The translations under genes and the position numbers were made by a program. Shown piece after piece: positions 1 through 12,381 of a stretch of DNA of 64,000 nt. Each line of letters begins with the position of its first letter. The first letter of the stretch is position 1. The notes below the pieces were generated by a model. That model saw nothing but the letters and a program-made list of their open reading frames with translations. It made no database searches and was not told where the DNA came from. Origin of the DNA: Tethya wilhelma (Eukaryota > Porifera > Demospongiae > Tethyida > Tethyidae); NCBI GenBank assembly GCA_964030475.1, contig CAXIPT010000023.1:251687-315686 (forward strand), given 5' to 3'.

Positions 1-98
1 CATCACTGTATGATTCTGGAATTGAATATATATAAATATTATATGCATGCAAATTATGACTGTATTAAATTTCATAATTAATTTTCACAATAATCTTT

Positions 99-1243
99 CT
101 AATTCACAATACATACATTACAATTTTGACTCAAGTGTTGACCTGCCAAAAGAATTACATTTGTATATAAGCTTATCCCATTGTCACTACTGTCTTGAAG
201 AGGATTTATGATATTTAAGAGTAATTCCATTGAACTAGAGGGATTAAAGCGAACTTGAGGAACAGACACACGTTCTGTTTCAAGAATTTCCTGTCCTACA
301 GGTGTAGTAGTTGATTGTGGAGAATTGACTGTATTTGTCTGAATACAGTCAATCCCTTCCAAATATAATTAATAAGGTGTTTTATTACTTTCACTGGAGA
401 GTCCATGGTGATTCTAACTTTCTTTAAATTCACACAAGCATTTGTTAATACGCGGCAAAAAAATGTATAGTGTAAACAGTACATATCGACTTCATTAACA
501 GGATCAAATAATTGATGCTGTTCTAGACTTCGGAATGTTTCTGCAAAAGTACTGGCCACACATCCATGCACATCACGCCAGAGTCTTTTAATACGTTCAT
601 TATAACAGAACTCCGGTAATCACAGATGATGTATTATTATGTGATATAACCATGTATCTCCATACATCCACATTTTTTCCACCATGGTCTGATCAAACGT
701 GAAGTGGTAGACTGAAATCACTGACTCCCTGCTCAAAAAAGCCTAAGACAGTTTGAGCACGATTGTTGTTTGAACATTCTAGATATATTATTGTACAAGA
801 AAATCCATCCACACAACCATGAATGACAAAACCCCACTTGATCAATTTGTGGTGCCCATCTAAATGCCAAACATAGTTTGGATATGGTACAGAGTAGATT
901 CGCCTTTTGTACGACATGAAACAATATTATTGTGGTCAACACGGTGGAGGCTTCTCTAAGAGCTTTACGACTTACTCTTATTCCCATTCTAACTAGGTGA
1001 CCTTAAATAAGAACTTCTCCATCGTCTGGATGGTTACGCTTAATAGAACTGATGATTTCATCAAGTTCACTGTTAGACATTGGTGTTTTATCATTAGGCG
1101 ATACACCAGCTTCATCTAATTGACGGTACTAAGATATCCCTAATAGGCTAACTATCTTAGTCCACTTATAATTTAAAGAGCGGAGATCTAGAATATCATC
1201 AATAGTGATATCTTTTGTCGGCCTACCAATGGGGTTTGGCTCC
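99..1243 (-). pseudogene. Decayed integrase-core (DDE) gene, paralog of 57707-59093
   Basis: Read on the minus strand from about 1243 to 99, this matches the intact gene at 57.7-59.1 kb along nearly its whole length. In order it keeps the GRPTKDITIDD helix-turn-helix lead-in (~1230), an ELDEII/GHLVRMGI linker, the YSVPYPNYVWHLDGHHKL motif with the first catalytic Asp (~870), a SDHGGKN second-Asp region (~690), a RIKRLWRDVHGC region (~580) and an LLLNIINPL tail (~200). Stops interrupt it after LLGIS, after GEVLI and just before SDHGG, and the frame shifts at least twice. The catalytic Glu position reads Lys (RIKRLW against RIEQLW). The intron that splits the WHLD codon in the intact copy is absent. 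The gene is dead; homology is clear, exact ends are not. Confidence 0.8.
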
Positions 1244-1393
1244 AGCTCACTGTCAATGCATTGGTATAATTATCACATGCAGGCATTCAAAGGTAATTAG
1301 CTATAACAGTATATAAACAAATTATAGTTATTGTGGCAAAATCTTAGCTATATTACCTGAGAACTGGACCCGAAGCTAAATCTTGTCCTAAGA

Positions 1394-1563
1394 CTAATGG
1401 TTTTAGGCCATGTTTTTGGGCTCATTAGAAAGAGAATGAGCTAAATAGTAACTTAAGAAGCCATTTAGTGCCAAGCACTCAGTTTTTGCAGAGTTATTTG
1501 CGTGAATATTTGTATTGCGCTAATGGGGTATCCATACCATTCCTGTACTACCGTACTGGGAAT
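1394..1563 (+). repeat. R-family repeat, right-end fragment
   Basis: The last ~170 bases of the R repeat, from the TTTTAGGCCATGTTTTTGGG motif to the terminal TACCGTACTGGGAAT. Part of the terminal hairpin is deleted (CCTGTACTACCG instead of CCTGTGTACCCAGTACTACCG). Confidence 0.75.
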
Positions 1564-1679
1564 AAGGAGACAATAGTGCAAATGTATCAATACTAAAATC
1601 ATGTGATAAACTAGAAGTGATCATGTGATGGCTCACATGCACTGATCTCAAACCATGTGCAATTGAGTACATCTTGAAC

Positions 1680-1804
1680 ATGGCAACAGGGGGCTCTACT
1701 ACTCAGGATACAGTTAGTGTAAACATTGCTACATTAACTAATGCCATTGCTGCAGCTATGGCAATACAACAGGCAAGTGGACATGGTCCTTCTAGTTCAT
1801 CGCT
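1680..1804 (+). other. Possible coding exon, N-terminus of an unknown protein
   Basis: From the ATG at 1680 the frame reads MATGGSTTQDTVSV, then an Ala/Thr/Ile-rich stretch and GHGPSSSS, before running into an R repeat at about 1800. Low-complexity openings of this kind occur in the HECT-associated genes seen elsewhere in the window, and such a gene fragment lies downstream at 3432-4578. No domain is visible and no splice donor is obvious, so this is only a candidate 5' exon cut off by the repeat. Confidence 0.2.
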
Positions 1805-2560
1805 AAAGTACCAAACTAAAATATGCCAAACCTCCAATTTTTTCCATCTTCTTCTTCTTTTTCTTCTATCTTGGCAAGACTTTTCTCAAAGAGCGCTCAC
1901 TTTCAGAAGCTGATTCTTGAATGAATATTCGTGATTTCTTTGTCTTCAGGTCCTTTTGGCATCGTTTTTTCATGTCTCTCATTGAGTCGCTAGATAGAAG
2001 GGCAAAAGCGCCTTCTCTGTATAGCCGCCATTCATTTCTACACTCATGTATAATTCATAAGCTACTTGAAACTGCAAAATGATGACCTTTTCCAGATAGA
2101 CAAGTGTGCGTTATTTGGAATCAGAATATTCGTGGCCTCCTGCTTTACCTGAAGATTTCTGGTTGTGCTAAACTCTCTCTAACATTTCAGTCTTCAATGT
2201 TTATGAGGTGAATACTTAGTTACACTTATCACTATGAGAAGATGAGAAAAGAATCTAAGAAACAGCCCAGCCTCCTGAGGCTGATGGCATTTATTACATG
2301 CTGATAGTGTACAAGTAACTACCATATACATGCAAATTCAAATGTGATTCGAAGAATTATGAAAAAAAAGAGAACAAACAAGTAAAAAAATATATATATT
2401 GGAAATGTAATGAGACACAGGAATGGCCAAATCGTAAAGAGAAAGCAAACAAGATGGAATGGCTGTTTGAGTGTGTAAAGATTATTCCTATGGGCAACAT
2501 TAGGGACTCAACATGTAAAAGAGTATACTACATGCACCCCACACAGGAACAATTTTACAT
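1798..2560 (-). repeat. R-family repeat, reverse, with partial foldback end
   Basis: Reverse-orientation body of the R repeat (CATCGCTAAAGTACCAAAC, pyrimidine-rich TTCTTCTT tract, TTGGAATC block) ending in one arm of the foldback hairpin: GGAAATGTAATGAGACACAGG at ~2400, GGCCAAATCG, then GCAAACAAGATGGAATGGCTG at ~2440. The second arm is missing. Confidence 0.7.
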
Positions 2561-2679
2561 ATCCCTTGTGGTATTATCACCGATGGTATATGTATATTCA
2601 TCCTTGTATTTAGATATATACCGCCTGGTATTTATATATCCCCAAAACATATACAAATACCACTAAATTTACTAGTTTT

Positions 2680-3295
2680 GGGACAAATGGCACCCCATAC
2701 CCACATAGTTTACCTAACAACAACTTTACAACTGTTTTTCTAGGAAGCCACAAGTGGAGGCAGGGCTGCTTGCAAGTGCTATATCTGGAAAACTACTATG
2801 GCCGTGGAGTGGACAGAGATGCTATTGTTTGTAAATACCAGTATGTGAAGTGCACAGAGAAGCTGTTGTCAGTAGGTGGAGTGCACCAAGATGCTCCGAG
2901 ATGCTCATGATGCAGGTGTTTGTAAATTCCAGTATGTGGAGTGCGCCAAGATGCTGGTGTTTGTAAATCTATGTGAATTTAGTAATTATTCCAGTGATTT
3001 TATTGTCAGATATTTAGTAAAAACCAATACATTTTTAATGACTATCTATTTTTCATATTTTGACACAAATGGCACCCCATATATCTAGGCCTTCCCAGGA
3101 AGTGCATATCAAAATTTGATGCGCATAGCTACATACTGGTATTTACAAACAACAGCATCTCTGTGCACTCCACATACTGGTATTTACAAATAACAGCATC
3201 TCTGTGCACTCTACATACTGGTATTTACAAATACCAGCATCTTAGTTTCCTCCACATACTGGTATTTACAAATAATAGTATCTTAGTTCATTCTA
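2680..3295. repeat. Inverted repeat with ~45-bp minisatellite arms
   Basis: Two short tandem arrays face each other. At 2825-2970 the unit contains GTTTGTAAATNCCAGTATGTGGAGTGC; at 3135-3290 the reverse complement repeats four times as CACATACTGGTATTTACAAA. The flanks also pair: ACAAATGGCACCCCAT occurs at ~2680 and ~3065. The block at 2710-2810 (CATAGTTTACCTAACAACAA and onward) is the same sequence as the inside of the IS630-like elements at 47.8 and 48.9 kb. Confidence 0.6.
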
Positions 3296-3431
3296 GTGAA
3301 GGCTATGGTCATCTTGAGTTCAAGGTTCAGCACGTAGTGCGCGACTTTTACAGTGGCACATCACGTGGGATGACAGTGTCGCTAGTGCATGCATGCAGTG
3401 ATAAATTATGGACAAGATTGAGGTGAAATTG

Positions 3432-4578
3432 ATTAAATGAGCTGTGTCTGGAGCCCTTTCATCTGCACTAGCACAGATGATCCCTTCTATGAGTGGTGCA
3501 ACGAGTAGTACATCAAGTGGTGCGGCAAGCAGGACCAATGCGGTGGACAGTGATGATGACTTTGAAAAGCCTTCTCCTGTCAAAAGGTGACTTGTTAATT
3601 AAACATTCAAATATTAATTATTAAGCAAAAATTTACCATCAATCCAGAGCGCTTGACTTGGTATACTTAAATATCACAATGGTTCAGTTCTGAGTGTGAG
3701 CTAGGGCTGGTAGAAATAGCTGCTTGTTTACAGCTGCCCACGTGTAGGGCCAATTGCCGGCATGCCCTGTACAAACGGCAATGTTCAACAAAATATATGT
3801 ACTTCCAGGGGTGTTATTGTAGACTGTATCTGTTACTAGATTATATGCCAGCTCCATGGAAGCTATGCTCATGAATTGAAATTATTTTGATAATATTCTG
3901 GAGCATTAATTGTGCTACTCTAAACATAGACTTAGCGCCCAAACCGCACCCATTGGCATCCCATGTATAGTGTGCATGCAAAATGAATATTATGGTCAGT
4001 CACTCTATCTGGATTTCCAAATAGATGTGGATGTATGTCTGCTTTTGTATGAATAACTAGTACTAATTGAGCCAAATACTCGTGAACATCCTATAAAGTT
4101 TCCGATAACCCGATCTATGGACAAGCTATTAAGTTAGTGGGGCTAACATTCTTTACTTCAGACTTGATTGCCAGAAGTGTATGTGGCATGTAGTCAATAC
4201 TCTTTGAATTCAAATGTTTATTGATTTTGTTGCATTGTATCTGATATCTGCAGAAGATCAACTCAGTTTCCTTCAGCATTTTTGTCAAAGAAAGAAAAAA
4301 CAAAAAAAACAGGCAAAGATTTTATTTATGACAGAGACCTCATTTGTATTCCAAAGGATTTAGTGTCAAAGTCTGGAAATATTTCAATCCCACGATCAAG
4401 GCATACAAGAGATTTACTCAGGCGTAATGGATTGATTGGAAAGATCCGTTTAAGTTCATCCATGTCGGAAACTCAGATCATGGATGAAATAAGAAGTGTC
4501 TTCAGAGGACCAATAGACTTTTCATTCAAGATCCTTCAACCATCTGGAGGGAACAGCAAAACTCTGTGTGCACCATAA
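3432..4578 (+). pseudogene. HECT-associated protein fragment (two exons)
   Basis: The second part (about 4277-4578) reads GKDFIYDRDLICIPKD, ISIPRSRHTRDLL, NGLIGKIRLSSSMSE and ends LQPSGGNSKTLCAP. This RDLICIP / IPR / GLIGKI / ILQPSGG order is the conserved block upstream of HECT domains in sponge, cnidarian and fish proteins annotated as G2/M phase-specific E3 ligase-like. The first part (3432-3588) is Ser/Ala-rich and ends DSDDDFEKPSPVKR at a GT, plausibly the preceding exon, but the phase does not join cleanly to the CAG acceptor at 4274-4276. No HECT domain follows; an R repeat begins at ~4640. The ATG-less start and missing catalytic half make it a gene remnant. Family recognition is from memory of the motif order. 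Confidence 0.55.
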
Positions 4579-4644
4579 CTTAACGCTAGCTATAAGTGGA
4601 GTGCTAGTGGTATCTGTAGAAAGAACAGCAAGACACCAATTTAC

Positions 4645-6310
4645 ACAAGTACAAAAAACATTAGAAATGTAATGCAAACATAGCAATAGCCAAATCGTAA
4701 AAAATTGAGCAAACAAAATAGAAATGGTTGTCAGATTGAGCGAGTTCATTTCACTGTGTCACCTATGTTCATATCCCTACTGAGCTCAATGACATTGTAG
4801 ACACAGGAATGAACTCACTCAATCTAACAATCATTTCTATCTTGTTTGCTCACTTTTTTACGATTTGGCTATTCCTATGTTTGCATTACATTTCTAATTT
4901 TTTTTGTGCTTGTTTGTTTCATTTTTTTCGAATAATTATTTATAATATCAGTTGAATTTAGTCATTAGCCTGCGCAGAGAACTCAATGCCAACACTGAAC
5001 CTAGTCTTGCGGGCCAGACTACACTGACATGAACCCTACAGTGACTGAGTCATGCCTTTCAGATAACTGAAACTCTGAAATCAAGCTGAATGTGAATTAT
5101 ATGTGTGTCTTGTTAGCTACAGATAACTTCCCTACTGAAGAACTGAGCACAGAGGAGAAGAGTACTTGGGGCACTGCATGTTTGCAATAGATTCCAAATA
5201 ACGTGCACTTGGATATGGAAAGGGTCGTTAAGCTAGCTTATGAATAATGAATGAGTTTAGAAATTAATGGCCGCCATATGGAGAAGGCGCTTTTCGCCTT
5301 GTATCTAGCGACTCAATGAGAGACACAAAAAACCAATGGCAAAAGCGATTGAACACAAAGAAACCAAGTTTGCTCGTTCAGGAATCAGCTTCTAAAAGTG
5401 AATGGTCTTTGAGATAATATTATGGCGTGAGAAGATAAAAGAAGAATAAGAAGAAGATGGAGAAAATTGGAGGTTTAGCATATTTTAGTTTGGTACTTAA
5501 GCGATGGTTTTACGCCATGTTTTTGGGCTCATTAGAGAGAGAAAGAGCTAAATAGTAGCTTGAGAGTTCCATTTTGTTTTGAATAATTATTTATAATACC
5601 AGTTGAATTTAGTCGTTAGCCTGCGCAGAGAACTTGCAATGCCAACACTGAACCTAGTCTCGCAGGCCAGACACTGAACTCTACCATGAGTACTGAGTCA
5701 TGCCTTTCAGACAGCTGAAACTCTGAAATCCCAAGCTGAATGTGATTTATATCAATTATATGTGTGTCTTGTTAGCTACAGATAACTTCCCTATTGAAGA
5801 ACTGAACCCAGAGGACGACAGAACTTGGGGCACTGCATGTTTGCAATAGATTCCAAATAACGTGCACTTTGAGATGGAAAGGGTCGTTAAGCTAGCTTAT
5901 GAATAATGAATGAGTTTAGAAATTAATGGCTGCCATATGGAGAAGGGGCTTTTCGCCTTGTATCTAGCAACTCAATGAGAGATACAAAAAACTGATGGCA
6001 AAAGCAATTGAAGACAAAGAAACAAAGTTTGTTCGTTCAAGAATCAGCTTCAAAAAGAGAATGGTCTTTGAGATATGGCGTGAAAAGATAGAAGAAGAAT
6101 AAGAAGATGGAGAAAATAGGAGGTTTGGCATATTTTAGTTTGGAAGGTTTAGGCCATATTTTTGGGCTCATTAGAGAGCTAAATAGTAGCTTGAGAAGCC
6201 TTTTAGTGTCAAGCGCTCCGTTTTTGCAGAGTTATTCGCGTGAATATTTGTATTGCGCTAATGGCCCATCCGTGCCATTCCTATGTACCCAGTACTACCG
6301 TACTGGGAAT
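4645..6310 (+). repeat. R-family repeat with internal ~645-bp tandem duplication
   Basis: Begins with a foldback hairpin (arms ~4650-4750 and ~4800-4905, using the CATAG form of the motif), followed by two body copies, 4932-5571 and 5579 onward, both starting GAATAATTATTTATAATA. It ends at 6310 in the hairpin CCCAGTACTACCGTACTGGG. The two body copies differ at scattered bases, so the duplication is not recent. No coding potential. Confidence 0.8.
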
Positions 6311-6418
6311 GATATCGAGGTATATATGTTCATTATGTGTATAGTGTACATTATTATAGCACAGGATTCACAAAGTACATAGCGCATACAATATTCACAT
6401 TGTTAGCTTACTTTCCCT

Positions 6419-7655
6419 ATTCCCAGTACGGTAGTACTGGGTACATAGGAATGGCACGGATTGCCTATTAGTGTAGTGCAAATATTCACGCGAATAACTC
6501 TGCAAAAACTGATGGCTTGATACTAAAAGGCTTATAATGCTATTATTTAGCTCATTCTCTTTCTAACAAGCCTAAAAACATGGCCTAAAATCATCGTTAA
6601 GGTACCAAACTTCTTCTTCTTCTTCTTTTTCTTCTCTATGTTATTTCAGCGTATCGAAGACTGTTCACTTTCAGAAGCTGATTCTTAAACGAACAAACTT
6701 GGTACATAGGAATGGCACGGATTGCCTATTAGTGTAGTGCAAATATTCACGCGAATAACTCTGCAAAAACTGATGGCTTGATACTAAAAGGCTTATAATG
6801 CTACTATTTAGCTCATTCTCTCTAAAAACATGGCCTAAAATCATCGTTAAGGTACCAAACTTCTTCTTTTTTTCTTCTCTATGTTATTTCAGCGTATCGA
6901 AGACTGTTCACTTTCAGAAGCTGATTCTTAAACGAACAAACTTGGTACAATTGTCTTCACGTGCTTTTGGTATCGTGTGCTCGAGTCTCCCATTGAATAG
7001 CTAGATACAAGGCGAAAAGGGCTTCTCTGTATGGCAGCCATTCAGTTCTACATTATGCATAAATTCATAAGCTACTTGAAAAGTCAAGTTGACGACCATT
7101 TTCCTGGTAGACAAGTGTGCGTTATTTGGAATTCAAAATTCACTGCCTGCCTGCTTTACCTGAAGATTTCTGGTTGTGCTGGACTCTTTAGGAGGTGAAT
7201 AGACTACTATGTTATGTAGTATTCATTATAAGATGAGCAAAGGAATTAAATTTTTGTTGATACAGCTCAGCCTCCTGAGATCACTGATAGTAGATTAGCT
7301 ATAATATCCATGCTGATAGTGTACAAGCAACTACCATATACACACAAACTCAAATGTGATTCGTAGAATTATGAAAAAATGAGAACAAACAAGTAAAAAT
7401 AAACATTGGAAATGTAGGAATGGCCAAATCGTAAAAAGAAGGCAAACAAGATGGAATGGCTGGCAGAGTGTGTAAAGAATTATTCCTATGGGCAACATGA
7501 GGGACTCAACATGGAAAGAGAGTACTATACATGCAGCCCACACAGGAAGAATTCTGCACACACTCTGCCAGCCATTCCATCTTGTTTGCCTTCTTTGTAC
7601 GATTTGGCCATTCCTATGTCTCATTACATTTCCAACATTTTTTTTTACTTGTAAT
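6419..7655 (-). repeat. R-family repeat, reverse, with internal ~260-bp duplication
   Basis: Starts ATTCCCAGTACGGTAGTACT at 6419, facing the end of the previous copy across 108 bases. The block starting GGTACATAGGAATGGCACGG is repeated (6439-6700 and 6702-6955). It ends in a foldback hairpin at ~7390-7655 whose arms carry the variant GAAGGC / GCCTTC. Confidence 0.8.
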
Positions 7656-7681
7656 TATATGTATTACCTGTCTTATCATAT

Positions 7682-8729
7682 AAGTAAACAAGTAAAAAAA
7701 ACATTGGAAATGTAATGAGACACAGGAATGGCTGCTAAATCGTGAAAAGAACGCAAACAAGATGGAATGGCTGTTAAAGTGTGTGCAGAATTCTTCCTGT
7801 ATGGGTGCATTTAGCAATCTCCTTATTGAGTCTCTCATTTTGCCCACAGGAAGAATTCCTTACTCACTCTAACAGCCATTTCATCTTGTTTGCGTTCTTT
7901 TTACGATTTAGCAGCCATTCCTGTTTCTCACTACATTTCCAATGTTTTTTTACTTGTTTGTTCTCATTTTTCCATAATTTTACAAATCACATTTGAGTTG
8001 GTATGTGTAGCTAGCTACTGAGCTAGTAGTCTGGCAAGCCAGACTACTGAACGGCAGGCTGCTGAGTAAGTTGTGTAGTCTGCATGCTTGATACTGAAGT
8101 GAAACACATATCTCAGTCATTTGGAGGCAGGAGCTGTATCATAATTGCCTTTCAAAGTCCTGATTCATCTCTTAAGAAGAGCAAGAGCACCCAGGTATCA
8201 CAAAATAGTTCTAGGCAACTTGCATTTAATTCCAAATAACGCACACTTTTGTGTGTGGAAAGGGTCATCAATTAGAAGCTAATGAATTATGCATGAGTGT
8301 AGAAATTAATGGCGGCCATATGGTGGAGCCGCTTTTCGGCTTGTATCTAGCTACTCAATGAAAGCCGCTAAAAACCGATGGCAAATGTGACTGTCCCGGA
8401 AGAAACCAAGTTCATTCGTTCAAGAATCAGCTTCTAAAAGTGAATAGTCTCTGAGAAAAGTTGAGCCAAGATAGAAATAGAGATAGAGGAAGAGGAAGAG
8501 GAAGAGGAAGAGGAAGAAGATTAGAGGTTTGGCATGTGTGTTAGTTACTTTAGCGATGGTTTTAGGCCATGTTTTTGGGCTCATTAGAAAGAGAAAGAGC
8601 TAAATAGTAGCTTAAGAAGCCTTTTAGTGCTAAGCGCTCAGTTTTTGCAGTTATTCACGTGAATAATTGTATTGTGCTAATGGGCCATCCGTAACATTCC
8701 TGTGTACCCAGTACTACCGTACTGGGAAT
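7682..8729 (+). repeat. R-family repeat, near full length
   Basis: Foldback hairpin 7691-7955 (ACAAGTAAAAAAAACATTGG to ACTTGT), then body, then terminal hairpin ending at 8729. Motif type CACAGG at both ends. It includes a (GAGGAA)n purine run at 8485-8520. Confidence 0.8.
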
Positions 8730-9562
8730 ATGTTAGGTAGCTATATTATGTATCAACATGCAGTCTATGTACAACATCAAGTACAATTGCATTCTTTATA
8801 GCTCTTACTCCCTTCTGATGAAAGTGATGAAGGCGGACCACAGTATAACTGAAAAGGCAAAGCTGTGAAATAATATTCCAGTGCATCGGTATATAAGAAT
8901 AAATATGATTTGTGAAGAACTGCATGGGTATAGTATTGTTATTCATGTAGGAATATGAGCATAATTAATTGTCAGGTGAAGATAAGAAAGAAGTTGAGAA
9001 GAAAAAAAAAAGAAGAAGAAAAGAAAGAAGGACTGGAAGGAGAGTGAAAGGAGTGAAAATTGAAATTGACAATGCAGTTCATCAAGTTGTACTTCTGAAT
9101 ACAGCTTAGCAATGAGTACTGCATGGTAGCTATACAATGTCATGTTTGTTAACACTGACTTATACTTTGTTTGCTACTCTTGAAGAGGTAGAGAAATGCA
9201 ATATGAATTAGCTCTTATTAGTGCTTACTTTGTGTGTATGTAAATTGTTTATGTATGTGAACTGCATGCATAATAGCTATGGTGCACTGTGCTTTAACTG
9301 CTCTGACTGTAAGCAACACAGATGGAATATATGTATAACTCAAGTCCTCTTTAAATGAGGAGGTCACGTATAAAAGGGGCGTGGCAAGACACAAATTCGC
9401 GACGTCAGAAAATGGCGTCGGAATTTTAACTTTTGCAAATTGGTAACTAAGCAAGGGATTTACTCGCACGGGTTTTTCTAATCCAAAAACAGCTGCACAA
9501 AGTTATAAATGACATAAAAGGCGGTACAAACGACAATTTGTGCTTGTTTCTCGTCGTAAACA
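8730..9562. other. Spacer and 5' flank of the 9563 gene
   Basis: No convincing gene. It holds a 60-base purine-rich tract (8985-9060) and then a less AT-rich region with a TATA-like box at 9369 leading to the gene at 9563. Confidence 0.4.
9369..9377 (+). promoter_or_regulatory. TATA-like box
   Basis: TATAAAAGG, followed by GGCGTGG, lies about 190 bases upstream of the ATG at 9563. Position and sequence fit a core promoter with a 5' UTR, but no transcript evidence is available. Confidence 0.45.
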
Positions 9563-11815
9563 ATGGCTACTGCTGCTGCTGCAAGAAAGAAGCGTGTCAA
9601 GTTCACCATTGACGTGAGTTTCAAGAGCCAAAGCGAGAAGGACACTTTCTCCGCGAGGCTGGACACGGTTAGAAACCGTCTCACACCTAGAGATTCAACA
9701 ACCTTGAGCTTTTTTCAGCTTTGTTTGACTTGGTTGAAGACAGTGTCCAGCCAAGTCAAGACTGTGATTCCCAGCCATCAAGTGGCTCTTTCCTTCCCAA
9801 CTCTGGTAAGTTTATACTTACTATGACTATGTAGCACAAACGTTTATTTTATTTTAATGGTAGGAGTGTATACAGCTGGTACAGAGGAGGGAAAGAATTA
9901 GGCTCTCTTTGTAGCCGAGGCTGGTTGCTTCAGAGACCTTTGTGCCAACCTGGCACAACCCTGCCCTTGTTCCGGCCACTGGAAGTTGCACTCCTAGAAA
10001 CAAGTAAGATTATACCAACAGAGATAGGTATCATGGTCATAAGTATCATAGGTATGGTGGCTGTATTGTAGTGTGATGTCTTTCTTGATATTTATGTCTT
10101 GCGAGCACAATTTGAGTGTTCGCGATTCCCTCGGCACACTCGGACTTGGTCCAGTTCCCAAGTTTTTGGAGGACATTATCTTGTTAACCAAAAGTGAGCT
10201 GGAAATTTGCAAAAAAAAGAACACCACCACCCAGATTAATATTGGCTATAATTTTGTAGACTTGTTCACTCATTTACTGTTGCTGGTATGCTGCCAGCAC
10301 AGTTTGTGAAGTTTGGGCAGCTGTCAGGTTTAGGACATTTGACCAATTAAAAATGGTATCAATAATTATAGTAATATATTTATATACCCCTGAATAATGT
10401 TGACATCATATCATTAGTATACAAACCTGGCCAGTACCTTGAGTGTGTCCTTGAGTGTGCTGAGGAATCAACGAGAGCAGTTATTAATAGTGTCAAGAGT
10501 AATGACGACTACTGGAGAGGAATGGAGGGGGAAAAAACAACTATAACATGTAATTTTTATAATGTAGTGGGTCGCTCGTCACGACTCCACATCCAACGCT
10601 TACCACTCTACAGTTGTCTGTCTCTCTCTTTTGGATTTATAGAAATAAGAAGGTTATTGGCATCTGCACCAAGTCCAGGACGGAGCATTCAATTGCCCAA
10701 ACTCGTGAACTTGCTTGCACCCAGGAGTTGTTGCCACAAGTGATGTCAAGTGAGTCTGCATGTCCTATGTATAGTGAGTGTGGGTGCAAATGACAGTGAG
10801 TACATCCATTTTAGACTTGGATGTACGTGAAGTCGCCCATGACTACTCTACATCTGTCAGTGGTTACATCACTGACTCCCCTCAGCCTGGTCAATTCTTA
10901 CGACACTTGGCATGGTATGTACACAGATGTGACTCAAAAAATACTTGGGTAACTAAACTGTTGTAAAAAAAAAGGGACGAAGAATGTTGCAAAGGCAATG
11001 AAGAAGATTGCTCAGGGTGCACAGAAATGGGAAGGGAAGAAGTGGTTCCATCAGCTGTCCGACAAGTGTATGTCATTGTATTATAGCTTTTTGTCTAGAA
11101 TGACTCATGATTTTGTGTTTTGTTGTTTAGGCAAGAGTACCAAGATGCATCTCTACTGGGTGATGAAGAATTGTCTAAAAGTTGCGTAATGCAATTCTAA
11201 ACATAGTGAAACACTATCAGGTATTGTAGTTATAGATTTAGCACTTTATGTGTGTCATTTGTGCATGTCTCTCGTCTCACATGGCATCCACACCAGCTGC
11301 CATTCTTCATCGTCCTGCAAGAAAGATGGATATGTCTCCAACAAGATCACCATCACAGATGCGAAGGCAGCTGAAGCATATCAGAAGATGTTGAAGTCCA
11401 CTCTCATTTTCCGTAATGCCGAGTCTTTTTGTCGAGTAAGTTGGCTGTAATTGTTGCATTGAAATACCTATTTATCTTATTTCTTGCTGTTATAGTGTCG
11501 CGACACTTACTGGGTGGAATTGTTCAACCATTTGCTCCTAACCTACATACCGAAGCTTGTGCATTTTGGCACTACTACCTTCAGTATGAGGATGAATGTT
11601 TGACTGGGTAAGTTGTGATTTCACATGTAAACAAAACAGTAATTCTTTTGTAATTCTTGTGAAATAGAATGAGAACAGTCAGAGGCCATACACTAGTGAG
11701 CGAATGGTGCTGGACTTGAGAAGGCCTGATCGACAACACCAGTGAAAGTGAGAGTGAAGAAGACTTACAAGTTTGCCAATGCCATCTGGATGAAATATGT
11801 GTCTAAGTACTCAGG
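9563..11815 (+). CDS. Multi-exon gene, unrecognised TE-like family
   Basis: The first exon (9563-9805) encodes MATAAAARKKRVKFTIDVSF and onward, ending at CTCTG|GTAAGT. Further coding blocks show by sense and splice sites: ~9870-10005 (CFRDLCANLAQPCPCSGHW), ~10080-10290 (LGTLGLGPVPKFLEDIILL), ~10420-10550 (GQYLECVLECAEESTRAVIN), ~10640-10748, ~10814-10915, ~10975-11065 (GTKNVAKAMKKIAQ), ~11130-11190, ~11265-11430, ~11497-11605 (YWVELFNHLLLTYIPK) and ~11675-11815 (KTYKFANAIW). The later blocks, with a catalytic-looking Cys/His-poor E-rich fold and a NEN..RPYTSER motif, resemble uncharacterised transposase-like proteins of cnidarians and sponges, but I cannot name the family. Stops between some blocks may be introns or decay. 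Exon borders beyond the first are approximate. Confidence 0.45.
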
Positions 11816-12240
11816 TTAGTAGTGGCAAGAATGATTTATTAGCATGAATTAATCGTAGTGGATATGGACAGACCAGATTAAAGAGGATTCAGGCCAATGT
11901 TGAACATATAGGTCAGTTGACTTAAACGAAGAGGATGACAGCGATGAGGAGTTCGATCTTGATTGAACTTCCATCGATGATGATGATGATGAATTTGATG
12001 AGGATGATGTAAGCATTTTGGATTATATTATTTTATGCCAAAATTTGTGTATGCCTTTCGATTATACGTGTAGGTGTAATCTCCCACATCATTGATAGTC
12101 ATCCTCTTAATTGTGCTCTTGGCTTCTTCCCTAGCAAAGCTCCTTCCTGGCACCACTCTTCGCTGCCAAAATCTTCTTTCAACTGGCTTTTATAAAAGCC
12201 ACCCCATTTACAAAAGATTTCACCTTCATTCATTTTACAC

Positions 12241-12245
12241 ACACG

Positions 12246-12301
<56 letters not shown>
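12241..12301. repeat. (AC)n microsatellite
   Basis: About 60 bases of nearly pure AC, lying just beyond the 3' end of the RG-rich gene. Confidence 0.95.
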
Positions 12302-12304
<3 letters not shown>

Positions 12305-12381
12305 TTTTTTTATGTAGACGATGATAAAAAGGGGTGATAGGATGATAGAGGATAAAGAATAGAGGTAAAATAAAATCTATT

